Shown here one piece after another: positions 1 to 12,934 of a stretch of 64,000 bases of DNA. This DNA is from Earliella scabrosa (lineage: Eukaryota; Basidiomycota; Agaricomycetes; Polyporales; Polyporaceae). The notes beneath the pieces were generated by a model. It was not told where the DNA came from and did not search any database. It saw only the letters and a list, made by a program, of their open reading frames with translations. Each line of letters starts with the position of its first letter. Position 1 is the stretch's first letter. Made by a program: the position numbers and the translations under genes. The stretch spans positions 682,001 through 746,000 of the forward strand of contig JABYQQ010000023.1 of the NCBI GenBank assembly GCA_022605405.1, read 5' to 3'.

Positions 1-1833
1 ACGAACGCAGCAGCAACATTGATGCGTCGTATTGCAGTCTCTCGCGGGGAGCCCACATCTGCTAAGGAAGCGATCACCGTGTGAGTACTCGTGCTGTAAA
101 CCTTGTATGCGTCCGTCGTCTCAGCTGAGCTCATTTGACATGTTCTGCGGTATTGGCAGGCCACCGGCAGTCGTGCACGCATACAGGAGCTCGGCGACGC
201 ACCCTCGGCGAAGCCAGATCTACCGGAGCCCTGCGGATGCGGGAGACAGCCCGGCTACACACAGCACGTCGGACGGACCGCGTGTGGTTGTCCTCCACTC
301 ACCCACGCTCGCTCGAGCACGCTCCCATCCCACGCCTCCCACTCGGACGCGCCAGATCCAACTCCGCGCCCAGGGCACTCGGACCGTCTTCACCGCGTCC
401 ATCCTGCTCCGCGTCGATGTCGGCTTGCACATGGTTCGGTTGACAGCGAGCGGACGCATGTCAGGAAGAAGCAATGCTTCCATCGCCCGGGACTCTGTTC
501 GGCCCTGCCACAGAACCCGACGGGGCCATCGCCAACTCGAGTCTGACAGTCGCAATCAATCGCGCTCCCTCAGCGCTCCTCCCGCTCAACGAAGCCGGTC
601 ACTCGGGCAGTGAGGTGGAGCACGAATCGGGTCTTGGCGGTGCCTGATGGGTGTATGCAGCTCTGGCGCGGGCGTCGGCGTAACAGGGATCGCGGACGAC
701 GCATATACGAAGACGACGTGGCTTCGCTCGCCGTCTGCCATCATCCGAGTGCCTTCCTCGACGGCCGATGGCGCGCCGGAGAACGTCGCCGTATCGGTCG
801 GACGATAGCCAGCTGGTCGAGACAGGCCGTGTACAGGGGACGGGCGTCGAGTCCAAGACGAACGGGTTTCGTTGGATGGACTATCCGTATGCAGCGTGGG
901 TGTATGCGGTTTGCGGTGGCTGGTCATCTAGAGGGACGTGTCCGGGACTCCGAGACCGACTGCATATGCGACAAGGCCAGCGGACGTCAGGCACGCGATG
1001 ACTTTGGTCCGACTCTGGCACGCTTCGGCAGTCGATCAGGAACCCCTGACAGAAGATGCAGAGGTCGACGTCGACACTAGCGAGCTCGATCTGTGTGTCG
1101 AGGAGACGTTCAAGCTCGTCCAGCGACGATCCCGCCGAAGAGCCCGCTCGTTTCTTCGGATCCGTGCAGAACCCGCAAACCCCTTCAGGTGAGTCGGTAA
1201 TCTGCGATTAACCCACGCATGCATGCGCATGATATGCCAGACAGTACTTCACGGAGCGATGATAGCGTATCCTCCAGATCGGATGGCTGTGAGCCGCAGA
1301 GACAGCCCGGCACGTACGAGGTTGAGGACGCACTTTGCGATGCTGCTATGTGTAAGCTTTCGAGGCCTTGCCAGACCCGAGTTGGAGCAGCCCATGCGCT
1401 CGGAACAAGAATCGACAGCCTGCCGTGGCTCGCCGTTCCTTCGATGCGGTGTAATGTGCAAGACAATTACGAGACCTCCCGTTACCTCGAGGACAGACCG
1501 TTGCGAGCCCGACGAGAACGGTCAGAAATCCCAGCGGCAGTCGAAATCCAATCCTGCAGGCGTCGGGACACGTTCGACACCCGAGCTTGCAGTAACCGGC
1601 TTCCCAAATGGCAGGTATATGGCCGGACGGACAGACAATTTCCAAAGCTTTAGCGACACGTTCAAACAGCGCATGTACATACCGTACCTGCCACCCTCTC
1701 CGAACTCATCGCGGCACCGCATACCGCGGCATCATGCATCAGCCTCAGTCATGGACGCCGCTCGAACCTTGACGGCGTTATGAGGCTATCCAATGCGCGG
1801 CGGCTCGAGGCGGCGATGGATGGATGGAACGGG
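1..1833. repeat. NLR-unit downstream flank, copy 1
   Basis: This stretch aligns with 12935-14794 along its whole length, for example around 780-950 against 13740-13900, where most bases match. The alignment starts at the first bases of the window, so the duplication runs beyond the left edge. I found no credible coding sequence. The open frames are short, lack family motifs and use poor starts. The right boundary, after the GGAACG at about 1833, is where the LC8-containing segment of unit 2 is missing in unit 1. Confidence 0.8.
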
Positions 1834-2098
1834 TTGCTCAGGCTTTCTGCACCGTACTGTATCTGAACGTCTGAAGTGGCGGTATCAATTAGTACATCGG
1901 CAGCCTCAGTCTCGTCGTCTGTCCATGTATCTAACAAATCAGTGATGGCTCAACACTTTGTGGGAGGGGTGTCATCAGATGAAACTCGTGGATGAGATGC
2001 CAGTGCCCAGCCTGTCCACCGAGAGTCCGGAACACGATGCAAATGTCAACGAGGACTACGAGTACTACTACTGCCAAGTTGAGCGCATGAGGACTGTA

Positions 2099-4615
2099 CT
2101 ACTGCTGGCCCGGGGACCAAACATGATAGACTTCCAGAATGAACACATGGAATGGATTAGGTGGGATTCGATCAAATCTCTCCGCCATCTCAATCATCTC
2201 CGCAGACTGCACCAATGTCGAGAGCCCCCGATGGTATGCACAATAATTGCGCACATAGCCGTACAGGGCGTAGACAGAATGCTCAGGTTCGTCAACTTCC
2301 TTTCCCCACAGCTTCTCCCTCAGCCGACGCCGTAAATCCCCACCTTCAGACTTGCGTAGTTCCAGCATCATCTCAGAGTTCTCTTCTAGCAGCTCCGGCA
2401 TGTATTTCTCCACATAATGCAACCCAAGACGCATGCATCCGAGCGCGAGCGTCGCGTGCGCCTGGGCAGCATCAACGTGGAACTCGGGCCGAGGAAGCAC
2501 CTTCGTCTTCTCGGGGTCGAGGAGGAAGTCGCGGAAGGTGGTGTGCACGACTCGAAATTCTGCAAAAGGCAAGTCGTTGCGAAGTTCAACGACGGCCTCA
2601 ATTGGACGCAGGATGGACAAGACATCTTCAGGAGAAATGCCAAGGATTGCCGCCAAGATCATCAGACCGGGCCCAACTCTAGTGTGGTACACCGCAATGC
2701 CTTGAAGAACCAGCTGTACCCGTGCAATCAACTCCTCGTACATGCTGTTGGCAGGAAATGCGGTTTCGAGCACCGTGAGGTAGAGGTTGTCCAGGGGGGG
2801 GAGTGTGATGTGGCGATCCGGTGACAAGAGGCGGCCTAGCCGTTCATTGAGCGAGTGCTCACTCAGATTCCCTTTACGTAGGAACTCTACCGCCGTGGCT
2901 GCGTACACGAATATGCCCTCAGAGCGGTTTACAAGCTGCTTGATACGCGTAGAATTTGCCGCAGACCATGCCTTGCTGAGTGGTTGCTTGGACAGCTTGT
3001 CGCGAATCACGGCTTCGATGTCGCGGTCGACGGTGTTCTGGTCGCCAATGTCACGGAACGTCCATCTGAGGACGGAGGGGCGGGCATCCAAAATGTGGCG
3101 CACGGAGTCCGGCTCGGGGCGCGAAGTGAGCAAGATGCGAAGGGGGGAGGATGGGGATTCGGTGCAGGAGAGCAGGAGCTCGAGCAGGGTGGGAACAGCG
3201 TCAATATCCTCCGCCGTGCACTCGTCTAGGGCATCGACGACGACGAAGATCGGAAAGTGAGGGTTCGACTTCGACTGGGATAGCTGTCCAAGGGGTCCGC
3301 GCACCAAGTCTTCGCACGCATACTCCATCTGCTGTTGCTGCGAGCCGCCCCCTCTCTTCAGGTGCTCTCGGGCCGCGGACACAATGGCGTTGTGGAGAGC
3401 ATCCGAGTCTAGGAGGGTAGCAAGCTGGAAGGCAATGGTATTAAAGAAGGAGAGTGCCGAGTTGGGTCCCTGAGGACCACGGGTAAAGAAGAAAGATGCT
3501 CCTAAGCGTTTTGAGTCGTCGAGTTGGCGACAGAGCTCGGACGCAATCGTGGACTTGCCCATGCCGGCGGCTCCGACAAGTACGAAGACCCGATGTTTGG
3601 CATCAGATCTGCTGCTGTCATCCACCCAAGCTTGAAGTTTACGAAAAACATTCTCGCGGGTGGCCTGAAGATACTGCGCCTTCCCCGCATTGTCGCCCGA
3701 ACGGTAAGATGCGCTGCCCAAGGGACCGAGCTTGTCCAGCACCCGCTCGTCCGCTGTCAGATGGGTCTTGATTGAGATGTGCATTCGAGCGAGACAAATT
3801 CACACACAACGCTAACCTTCTTTCTGTCAAGTTTCCCCGCCGTGAGCATGCATGGTGTGATTGAAAGCAGTTATGGATCTTACCGTAATCGCTCTCAGGG
3901 ATTCTCGAGCCACAACCTCAATAGCAATACCACCTTGAAGCTTCAACCGGGTACGTCATTGAATGATGTGTATGTTACAGTTGAGTAGAACATACGGACT
4001 TGAAAGTTCTGACGTGCATTGTTGATCTTCTCTCTCATCCTGTTGATTGCGTCTGCATCCTGCTTGGTACGAAGAAAGCGGGTGACACGAGGCTTGTTCG
4101 CCAGAATTCCCGCTTCCGAGAGCACTTCATCAAGCTCCCTATATACACTCAGCACGCGGTCCCAATAGCATTCTCATGGTATCAAGTCAACGCACCTTCT
4201 CAAGCCGTCAATGCGGACATTGAGATTCAAGTTCTTGGCACTATGAAGGGCATTCTCCACAACTACGCGATCCGGCGAGTTGCGGGGTATGTTTTCAACC
4301 CTCTGTCTGACCGTCTTTGCTACCCCTTCGATGTCGTCGCACAGGTTTGTAGCGTCCTCGCAGAGCCCCTTCACGGCTTCCTTGTTAGCCTTAGTGGCCT
4401 GCGAACTGCCATGAGACAATCTCGTGACGCTTGCGGGAGCGTAGCAGGCGTACCTCGACCTTCTTCAAAGTGCCGATGAGCACATCCAAGGCCTCCGTGA
4501 GCCCAGGGACACCGGCGAGTCCAACCAGGCCACGCCCGTCCTCCAGAGCTCCGATCGTGTTTGCAAGCGCGACGTATCCTGCGTCGCCTCCGAAGAGTCG
4601 TTGGCGAGGCTTCAT
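2099..4615 (-). CDS. NLR1: NACHT-domain STAND NTPase with helical N-terminal domain
   Basis: This is a five-exon gene of about 745 codons (4454-4615, 4196-4398, 4000-4147, 3884-3940, 2099-3766); exon lengths sum to a multiple of three. Exons 1-4 encode a mostly helical N-terminal domain of about 190 residues. Its layout resembles HeLo-like or MLKL four-helix cell-death domains (inference). Exon 5 holds the NACHT NTPase, with Walker A GAAGMGKS and Walker B FVVVDALDEC. A winged-helix-like part follows, containing HTTFRDFL and RPEFHVDAAQAHATLALGC. No WD40, ankyrin or TPR repeats follow, so the protein is short for a fungal NLR. Fungal NLRs of this design act in non-self recognition and regulated cell death; the ligand here is unknown. 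The ATG at 4615 matches the start in both paralogues. The second intron (48 nt) contains an in-frame stop, which supports splicing there. The gene is intact by eye and is the first of three tandem copies. Confidence 0.87.
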
Positions 4616-6300
4616 CGATGGTTACAGGACAGGATAGCAGGTGGATCGAGGATAAGATTCCGGCTGAGGTCGTCGCGCAGATGAGATGAAGCGGCAGACG
4701 TTGAGAGAGATGGGGACGCTCACAATGCGGCAAAAGGGCGGGTCAGCAACGCGCGTGCCGCATGTCTATGGCTGCGTGTGACAGAACACAGAACACTCGA
4801 AGAAGACTCCCGAGCGTTGACATCGAAGCCTCAGCGCAACAGCCCTGTGATCATCTCCCAGTCCGATGCACCGCGTGGTGGCCGCGCCATCGCTTCGCGC
4901 TTGATTGAAGCCCGCTGGTTCGAATTCATCCACGAGGTCGGCGAAACTGGTCCAAATTCGGACACTGTAGACTGTGTTCAAGGTATGATGTTCATCGATG
5001 CATGTTCGATCGGCGCGTCACCGCCGGGAGCTTAGGGAACGTTTGACGCTAGCTACATACAGATCTAAATGGCGCTGGGATGTGAAGTCCGCATCCCGTG
5101 CGCTGCTACTTGTGAAGACCAAGCTTAAGAGCAAGTGGTGCATATCGCCTTTGCGACATTTTCAGCAATGTGTACGCTCCATGACGCCATGCAAAAACCA
5201 CTCACCACAACCAGAACGTCTGCCGTTCGTGCTCCGTGTCCACTACAGCGATAGCGATCTCGACCGCAGCCGCCGGTATATCAGATACCGAGTGAATGCG
5301 TTGGGATAGGATCCGTTGACGAGCCCTTAGCCCGAGACGATGATGGTCTGCCACTGGAAGAACGAGCTGCGAGTGTTCATCCCCACCAGCTCGGTCTGAG
5401 TCCACGGAGCTGTTCAATAGGCGAAGCGGATGACGGTGTTGCAGCCCTGCTGAGTTCATCTTTGGTGGAGACTCGAGCACATATCGCGCAGTTTCACCGT
5501 CATCCTGAAGTCCACTGTGAGTACATCATTAGGACATCGGGCACAACGCGAACCTCAGGAAAGTGGCATACCTGGAGGCGGCACCCAGACGTATGTCTCC
5601 CCGCGTGCTCCTCGAGCTTCCGAGGTTCGCGTAGAGAATACAATGATACGGAGCCTGCTCAGTCGCCGCTCATTAAAGCCCTGTACGTGCATTTCCGGTC
5701 AATATCGAGTGCGCAAGCATAGATTTGAGGGCTCACTTGAGAGGGTAGAGCCATGCCTTGCACGGTCTTCACACCGCAGGGGCCGCAGACGGAGAGCCCG
5801 ATGAGTACGCGTACCAGAACGGTCCTCGATATAGCACGCGTCTCGAGTGTCTCCTGGGAAGGCTGTTATCAATGTCAGTATAAGCGACGCCACCTTCATC
5901 CCACTTACTGGCAGACTGCAATCAGGGCGAGGAGGAGGCGTGCGAGCGACAGTTGCTGAAGGAGACCTGTCGTCCATTGGGCGTCGGAAGAGCGTGCGTT
6001 GTGGTGGAGACGAAGCTTTCGGGCGTAAGCGGCAGACGGCGACGTCGCACATGAGCTCACCTAATGCAACTTGTGCAGAGTTCAGGTGAGCACGAGTATC
6101 GGCCCAAGAGGTCGCCATGAATCGTCGGAGTAGGACTGCTTGAGCGAGAGTCGACTGTTAAACTCTGCCTTACACATCAATCGGACTGACAGCAAAATGC
6201 AAGTACCTAAAGCCATATTGTACATGCCCAGCAGTGACGCGAGTTCCCCGGCTGTGCGAGCTTTGACATGACTTGGACGGGTAGGACGCGAGTGTGCCAT
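4616..6300. repeat. NLR-unit upstream flank, shared by units 1 and 3
   Basis: This noncoding stretch upstream of NLR1 aligns with about 27600-28900 upstream of NLR3. A clear block is 5790-5930 against 28378-28515. Both blocks contain the same run of short matches around a cgtctcgagtg / cgtctggagtg core, then the cagactgcaa element. The region upstream of NLR2 does not visibly align. No convincing gene was found. Promoter elements of NLR1 must lie near 4616-4800, but none is recognisable. Confidence 0.7.
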
Positions 6301-8300
6301 CCAGACTAGGAGCTCGAGATTGGAGAAGAGAAGGGAAGAGCCGGAGCGTCATGGAGATGATGAGGAACAGCCGGATGAGGGTCAACACTACATAAGACGC
6401 GGCCCACAGAGCAGGCTACGCTACACGCAGGGCGACAGTACTGAGAGTCTCAGCGAGAGAGCAGGAGACTCGAGCTCGAGCTCAGTACTGGGACTCGGAC
6501 GAGCGGCCCGCCCCGCCGTGTTTTGCTGTGGGCGTCTCTATTTGTCGCCCCACCAGTCTCCTCCTCCAGCCTTGCTCTCGACCGTCTCTCTGTACAATCT
6601 TGGCAGCTTTACGTGCGCGATTTTGGCTAATGAATAGACATACATTCTTCGAATGTCCAGAGATCCGCACCCATACCGGACTCGCACTCGCCGCTCGACC
6701 TCCCTGCTACCGTACCGGCCTCCCGCTCCAGGAATCCTTGTCGTAGAAGTGCAACGGTGCCCTTCACCGTCCTGTGTTCCACCGCACGAGGTCCTAACGC
6801 GTCTAAGCTGCTCAGAGGCGTCCCCGTCTGCTAGTGCACAGTCATGGCGCTCTGCAGGCCACCGCAATCAGTCTCGCTCGCGATCACTGCTCCTCCTTCA
6901 ACCACGGGCTGTAGCCTCTCGCTCTTGGACCGTTGCAGACCGCTCTACGAACCTCAGAGCTGGCGACCTGTGGAATGGTCAAGGCGGATGGACATCGAGG
7001 TACGTGATTCTGCATCCTCCGTCTGTGCCTCATGAAACGAGTACTCAATTGTACCTGCGCACCTTGCTCGAAACACGCGACATCCGTATGGAAGACCCAG
7101 AGTCGCACACGTACCAGATGAGTACGTCGAGCGGACTGCCTCCAACGTATACCCATGGGCACCCACCCTCTCTCGCCCCCTCTTCGCACTGGTACTCATG
7201 TTCTCCGCCGGTTTAGCAGTATCCACCGACACACATACCATCATGTCTGCGTCTCGACCTCAAGCCCGAGTCCCAACCCTCAATACCTCGCATTACATCC
7301 ACGGTTCCCACTTCCCGGACCTCACGGCCCATCGCGCGGGTGGACTGTCTTCGCCGCTTGTCGTCTCCCTTCCTCCCACAAAAATCGCACGCCGTCGCAT
7401 CTGAGGGTGCGCTCCCAGTCCCGGTCAGTTATCTCCCTTCTCCCCATGCGACCACTGTTCGAATTCCGTCCAGCACACAGGAGTACCTGCCCCTCTCGTA
7501 CATCAACAACCAAACGTGACTCGTCGAGACCAGGTACGGCTCGCGCTCAGTTATATGTCTCGAGCTGCAGTCCAGAGGCATGCTGTCCCTTGTTTGGCAG
7601 ACCCATCGCGTCGGTCTGGTGCTCGGCTTGGACCTACTCCGTCAAGTCCGTCCGTCAAAACCTCGGCGGGTGCAATGCTTGTCTGCGTGTCCATCGCCAA
7701 CCGCCCTCAATCACTAGCTGCGGCGCATCTCCCAGTCTGACGAGATTGACGAGGATTGCGCAGAGGTGCGCACCATCGCTCGAGCGTCGGCTGATGAACG
7801 CCATAGACGCAGGGAGTGTCGCCCAGTCCTGCGCCTGCGCGCGTGGTCCGATTTAGAGGGTTCGAGGAGGGCGGATGACCGTATGACCATACCACACCAG
7901 GGTGTATGTGGACTTCACATGGTGCTGCATGCGTGGTGTCCACCCACGAGCACGAGCTCAGGCATGTGAAGCAAGGACGGCAAACACGCACCTTGAACAT
8001 GATGTCCGTTGTCCGTCGGCGACGTCATCCGAGATTACGCAAGAGCTGAGTCGACTCGACCCACTTGATACTGGCTTGCTAGGGGCGCGAAGACCTGGCG
8101 GTCGCGCGCGGTTGAGCCTCCGGATCACCTCGCCGCAAGTTCCCCTTGGACTTCGCATATTCGACATCCCTCAACGAGGCGGTCGGCCGTTGCTCGGTTG
8201 TTGCAGCTCCATCCGTTGTGATTCTGCTCGCTGCACCGTGGTCCGCGCCGTCGTCTAGAGGGTACGACACTGAGACGCTCGAGGTTGCGTAGTAGAGAGC
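6300..8300. repeat. Noncoding module M, copy 1
   Basis: This is a GC-rich segment that opens with AG/GAG-rich tracts (about 6300-6490), passes through a cggcccgccccgcc-like patch and continues into pyrimidine-rich sequence with many splice-like GT and CAG sites. Similar, strongly diverged segments start near 10440, 20940 and 28900. Open frames are short and do not agree between copies. It could be a decayed gene, a decayed mobile element or a noncoding transcript unit. I cannot tell which. Confidence 0.5.
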
Positions 8301-10440
8301 GTGTAAAGAACGAGGAGAAATGGTGATGGGACGACTGGGCAATACTGGCACGCGACGGGGAGTCGAGATGCGAAGGAAGAGTCAGAGCGACCTCGCAGTG
8401 GTCCCGGATCGTGTTCTAGTGGTGCAAGACGGCGAGACTGCGGCAGGAGACAAACAGGGACGACGAAGAACGACGACTGCCCAAGCGGCACCCCGAACAG
8501 CGCGAGAGAGAGCGCTCGCTCTAAGCTATGTTCGTTCCCTCCAGCTGGCATTCTGCGACCTCTTCGTGGGCTCAGGTAAGTCAGGGAATCAAATATGAGG
8601 TGTGCGAGCAACTCACACTGGTATAACCTCCACGTTCCTCATGGCATGTCCACGTTCCAACAGCGGGTTTGTCCACGATGCATGGCACCCGGCACGAGCA
8701 CAACCGGGCAAGAACGGATCGATGCGCTGCGGAGATCCTCCCCGGTGCAGCTATGCATATCAACGGGACGGCGGACAATATAGTCGTGTCAACTCAAACC
8801 CTCGACCTCCAACAAAACCCATTGATCCACGTACCGGTATCCCGAGGACTTGAGCATACGCTGGAGCGACTCCAACGCGTAGCTATCTTGTTCGGTCGCG
8901 CGCCCCGGATCGAGGCCCTAGCGAAGGACAACGTCGCTGCGTCCAACCCTTGACTCACGATTGACGGAGTTCTCGATGGTGGCCAGTAGACGAGTGTTGG
9001 AATACGCCGTTCCGTCGAGGGGAACATCGCGTGTGAGAAGGTACCTCCCGCGTTCGTCAAGCGAGCTCGTGGATGCCGCCCCCTTCCTGTATGAACTCCA
9101 CATATCGGCAGCTCGGGATCCGCTGGGGCGCGGCCGCATGCACCTCCAGACCGGTCGCTCCGCGGTGTCGTGTTCGCGAGAACGCACCTCTTGCGGTTAT
9201 TGATTGAGTTTGCCTACTACGAGAAATGCAGGTGTCAGCACGACACGGATGAACGAGGTGTCAGAGGAAGGAAGACATACTAACATCGAGACATGACGAC
9301 GCCGGACGCGTGAAGACACCACTCCCTGGCCGACGCCGGATGTACGACGTCGCGGTAACGACGAGCTATACTTTCAGTCGGGTCGTCCACGCTCGGTTGT
9401 TTTCTGGGACAAGGGGTTACTTTGAAGGGGATGCGGCGAGCAGCACATCCGCCCGTCCGCTCGTATTCACGCCGTCTGAGTTGTGCAAGGCCGCTTCGTC
9501 TGCACCCGACTTTTCGTGGCTGGGGCCATGTTGTTAGCTATGACCGACCCAGTGATATTGCATCATGGCGTAGTCCCGCACCGTGCGCATCCCGTCGAGA
9601 GAGCATACTCTCATCCTTTGTCTCATTCGGAAAGCGAACCTCCAAGACCCGCTGTTGAAGCCCATTTGAACGGCAACCTCTGCGAGCTCGGTCTGCGAGC
9701 TGAGCTCAGACCGTCCACCGGCGCCCTGTCGACCGCATTCAATAGTGCGCCGCTGCAAGTTCACACCGCCTCGCATATCCGTGCGGGTCTTCGTGCGCTA
9801 CGGCGGACCCATGTCAGAGTCAAAACACGTATTGATGACCAGCTTTAGGGTCGCACCTGCACATATTCCAGCACGATTGGTGTGCGGTGTTGAGAAGCTG
9901 CAATCCTCGGACACAGCGGGCTAAGAGCTTCCTAAGGGGCAAATATGATCGACTTGTCGAGTTTAGGCGAGGATGACCAGAGTACTCGCTCCATCCGTAA
10001 GATGGCATGGACGCCCTGCTATGAAGCCGCGCCGGAGGGACTTCCGAGCGTTGGTCCTATACGTCCGGGTGTTCGCTTGAGGGCATAGGTGTCGTCTCGC
10101 AGATTTCCTCTGCATCTGCACACGTCAAGAGAGGGTGGATGCAATTTGAATCTGTATAGATATGGATAGATCTCGTACATGCAAAACCGACTGTGATCCA
10201 GCAGGCACGGCCCCAAGAGACTCCATGCGCCCCATGAGTCTCATCATGCTGAGAGTGAAACGCACCTTGAACGAACCGACAGAGCCCTCAGCCCTCCGAC
10301 CTGTTGTCCTGATACCAACACGTACGCAAAGTCTCCATCCACCGTGGCCGGGTCCAGCTCGATCTGAACGCCCTGGAGAAGAACGGGAGGTGCAGCCAGC
10401 GAAACTGGATACACTTGCTGAGGCTGGGAGAATGGAACGC
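8300..10440. other. Gene-empty spacer in NLR unit 1
   Basis: I see no coding sequence with a recognisable domain on either strand and no transposase or reverse-transcriptase motif. I could not align it convincingly with the spacer at the matching place in unit 2 (19000-20900). Confidence 0.5.
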
Positions 10441-12930
10441 GCAGTACTAGTGCTGGGCAATGGAAGAGGAGTCTCAGCGAGAGAAAGACGATTCAGGTTG
10501 GGTTGCGCAGCAACGAGGCCGGGCCGGGAGACCCGGCCCTGCCGGTGGGCGTCTCTGTTTCTCGACGTGCGAGGTGCTGCCACTTGTCATTTCCTTCTCC
10601 TCTGAACACGCTCAGCGATTACTCTACAACGATCACCATGGACTTGGACTCGCCTCCTAGACCCCCCTTGCTCATCTACTGCTCCCTCTCACCCACTCAT
10701 TTCAAACGTGCTCGTAATGGACGACCCACGAACACCTACCCGCGGCCGCCTGAATCCGCCTGAACTGGCATGCAACCATCTCGAGCTCCGGCCGCACAGA
10801 AATGTCTTCGTGATTCATCTGCTGGTGCGTGGCTATGGTGCGTTTGGGGACGGCGACGGGGCACGCTCCTAATCATCGCTTGTCTTCAGACCTCCGCGCC
10901 CGCAGATCATACAGGTCACACTCTCCTCATACACTTCGCTTCACGCTGCCCTGAACTCCTGCAGAACCCCATTCCGCCGCCCGCGCTTGATCTGGAGAAC
11001 CTGTTGTATTGGCCGAGCGCGCAATAACTTGAGGGAAGCTAGGAGGCAGCAGAGGTGCGCGACTTGGACGGGTGTCCAGAGCGTGGCTCTCACATACCCG
11101 GGACAGGACCATGCTACGGTACGTTCCTGTGCCCTCTTCGTCCTCTCCGATCACTCAATACCACCATATACGTCGACAACCGACAGGAGAAGGCCCGCTC
11201 AAAAGCTATGAATGCAGCGGGCACGAGACGGCGTGCTCTCGCGCGCTCGCCACCCTGCTTCCGTGCTCTCTTCCGGAAGTAGATGGTCAACGGAATGTCG
11301 TTCCGCCGCCGGATCCAGACGAGGCGAACGCAGTCAGGTGGAGACGTCTTTCTCTCCTCGAGGCCTTTGTTTGGCTCGAGAACAGCGCGAGGGGACGGTT
11401 GTCGACGCGAGCTGGGCCGTCTGCATCCGCTGTGCCGGCTCGTTGGCTGCAGCAACCCGCTCCCGGTCGTTGTCGGTCTCCGTGTCGGGCGGGTGTCTTG
11501 CGGTATCGTGAAAAGAGGACAACGCGAGCGGGCTGCCCTGCATCTACCGCGCCCCATCCGGATTGGACACTAGGACAGAACACTGAAGAGATATCATTGC
11601 TGTAATGCGCGATCGGAATCCTCCGCCACGCTTGTTGATCGGCAGCAGCATCTGCTTCTGCGAGTGTCGTCATCTGGTGTCCACGCGTCACGTTGGGCGT
11701 GCGATGACACTGTCGTCTCTTGCATGCGCGACGTAGCAAGTCGGAAGTCGCTCGCCTGGGGATGGCGCAGCATCCAAGCCTATGGATGGCTTCCTCGTCT
11801 ACGCGCTCGCTGCATGCGACTCTCCGAGTCTCGCTTGCACCATCCCGGACTGTGCGGACACCTTCCAACGCACTCGGTCCACCCACCATCTCCTCGAAAA
11901 CATCTCCGCATCCTTTGCGACCTGTCCAACCTCTCCTGAACGACGCTAGGACCCGCTCCGTAATACCCGCACCGCCCCTTCTCCATAGTTGCCTAGGAAC
12001 GCGACTTTGTTCTCCCTCGGCCATGCCCTACTCCGTCTCGGCTTCAGCCTGGACGCTCGTTCTATCCCCACGGCCTCGACCCGCGCACCCCCGTCGTGTC
12101 TCGGTCGTGAGCATCCTAGGCTCCTGCGCCCCACAGTTCTGTAATAGACCTTGCGGAATACAACTTCTCTCACGACACTCATGCCTGACCTGTCTCCATC
12201 GTATTCGCGCAAGACTCCTCCTTCACCGTCAAATGCGGAAACCGGATCTCTACTGTCAAGTCTCTGCGCGTTCAGCCGTCGAGAACACCTGCACGCACGG
12301 CTAGGGAGACGATGTCGTTCCCGGAATACATGTGCGGGTGTAGGGCTCTGGAGTTGTCGGGACGTTCTGAGATTGCCCCTCTTGTTGACTCGGTGAACAC
12401 TGACGAGAATCCGCGCTGTGTTCGGGCTCGACATCTCGCCATAAACAGGTTCTCATCCCGATGTACGCGGTCCCATCTATCCTATCGACGTCCTTCCTTC
12501 ACGGTTTGTCAATACGCCTTGGTCCCTCCGAAGCGCGTCCTCACTGTACCTACTCTCCTTCCAGAGCATCGCACTCGGCGCGCGCATACTTAGTAGCTTC
12601 CATGACCCACGTCATAGCGGCCTTAGATTGAGTCGACTTTGTGGATGGCACGGAAACGGCCTGACGAAGAAGGTTCACCGAGCGAACCAACGGCGTGGGC
12701 TCGTCCGTAGCCCAACGCTGCAGCTAGGCAAGGTCCGCGCCCCTCCGTACGCCCTCCACTCGCGCGTGCGAGCGCTATGGTGTCATATGCAAGATGATGT
12801 GGCAACTCGACTCGATGTCTCCAAATTTGAGGAGGGCGTTGCCATCATATCATCTGCAGAAGAATTGGCGCCGCCGTACCGGTACGTGTTCGCACCATCC
12901 CACACGAGGATACACCTCACTCGACGACCG
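10440..12930. repeat. Noncoding module M, copy 2
   Basis: This diverged copy aligns in pieces with 20940-23300. For example, 11470-11525 matches 22190-22250, sharing a cgtgtcgggcg / cgtgccgggcg core followed by gaggacaacg. It also aligns with 30060-30540: the aagctaggagg, ggaccatg and cagatggtc-like blocks come in the same order as at 11035, 11105 and 11280. Frames are interrupted, so I call it noncoding. Confidence 0.55.
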
Positions 12931-12934
12931 CAGC

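Noticed and set aside
1..1800. Several plus- and minus-strand open frames of 60-190 codons in the left flank.
   Set aside because: They use weak starts and lack domains. They are explained by high GC in a decayed repeat; similarity to unit 2 is at the DNA level, without a common intact frame.
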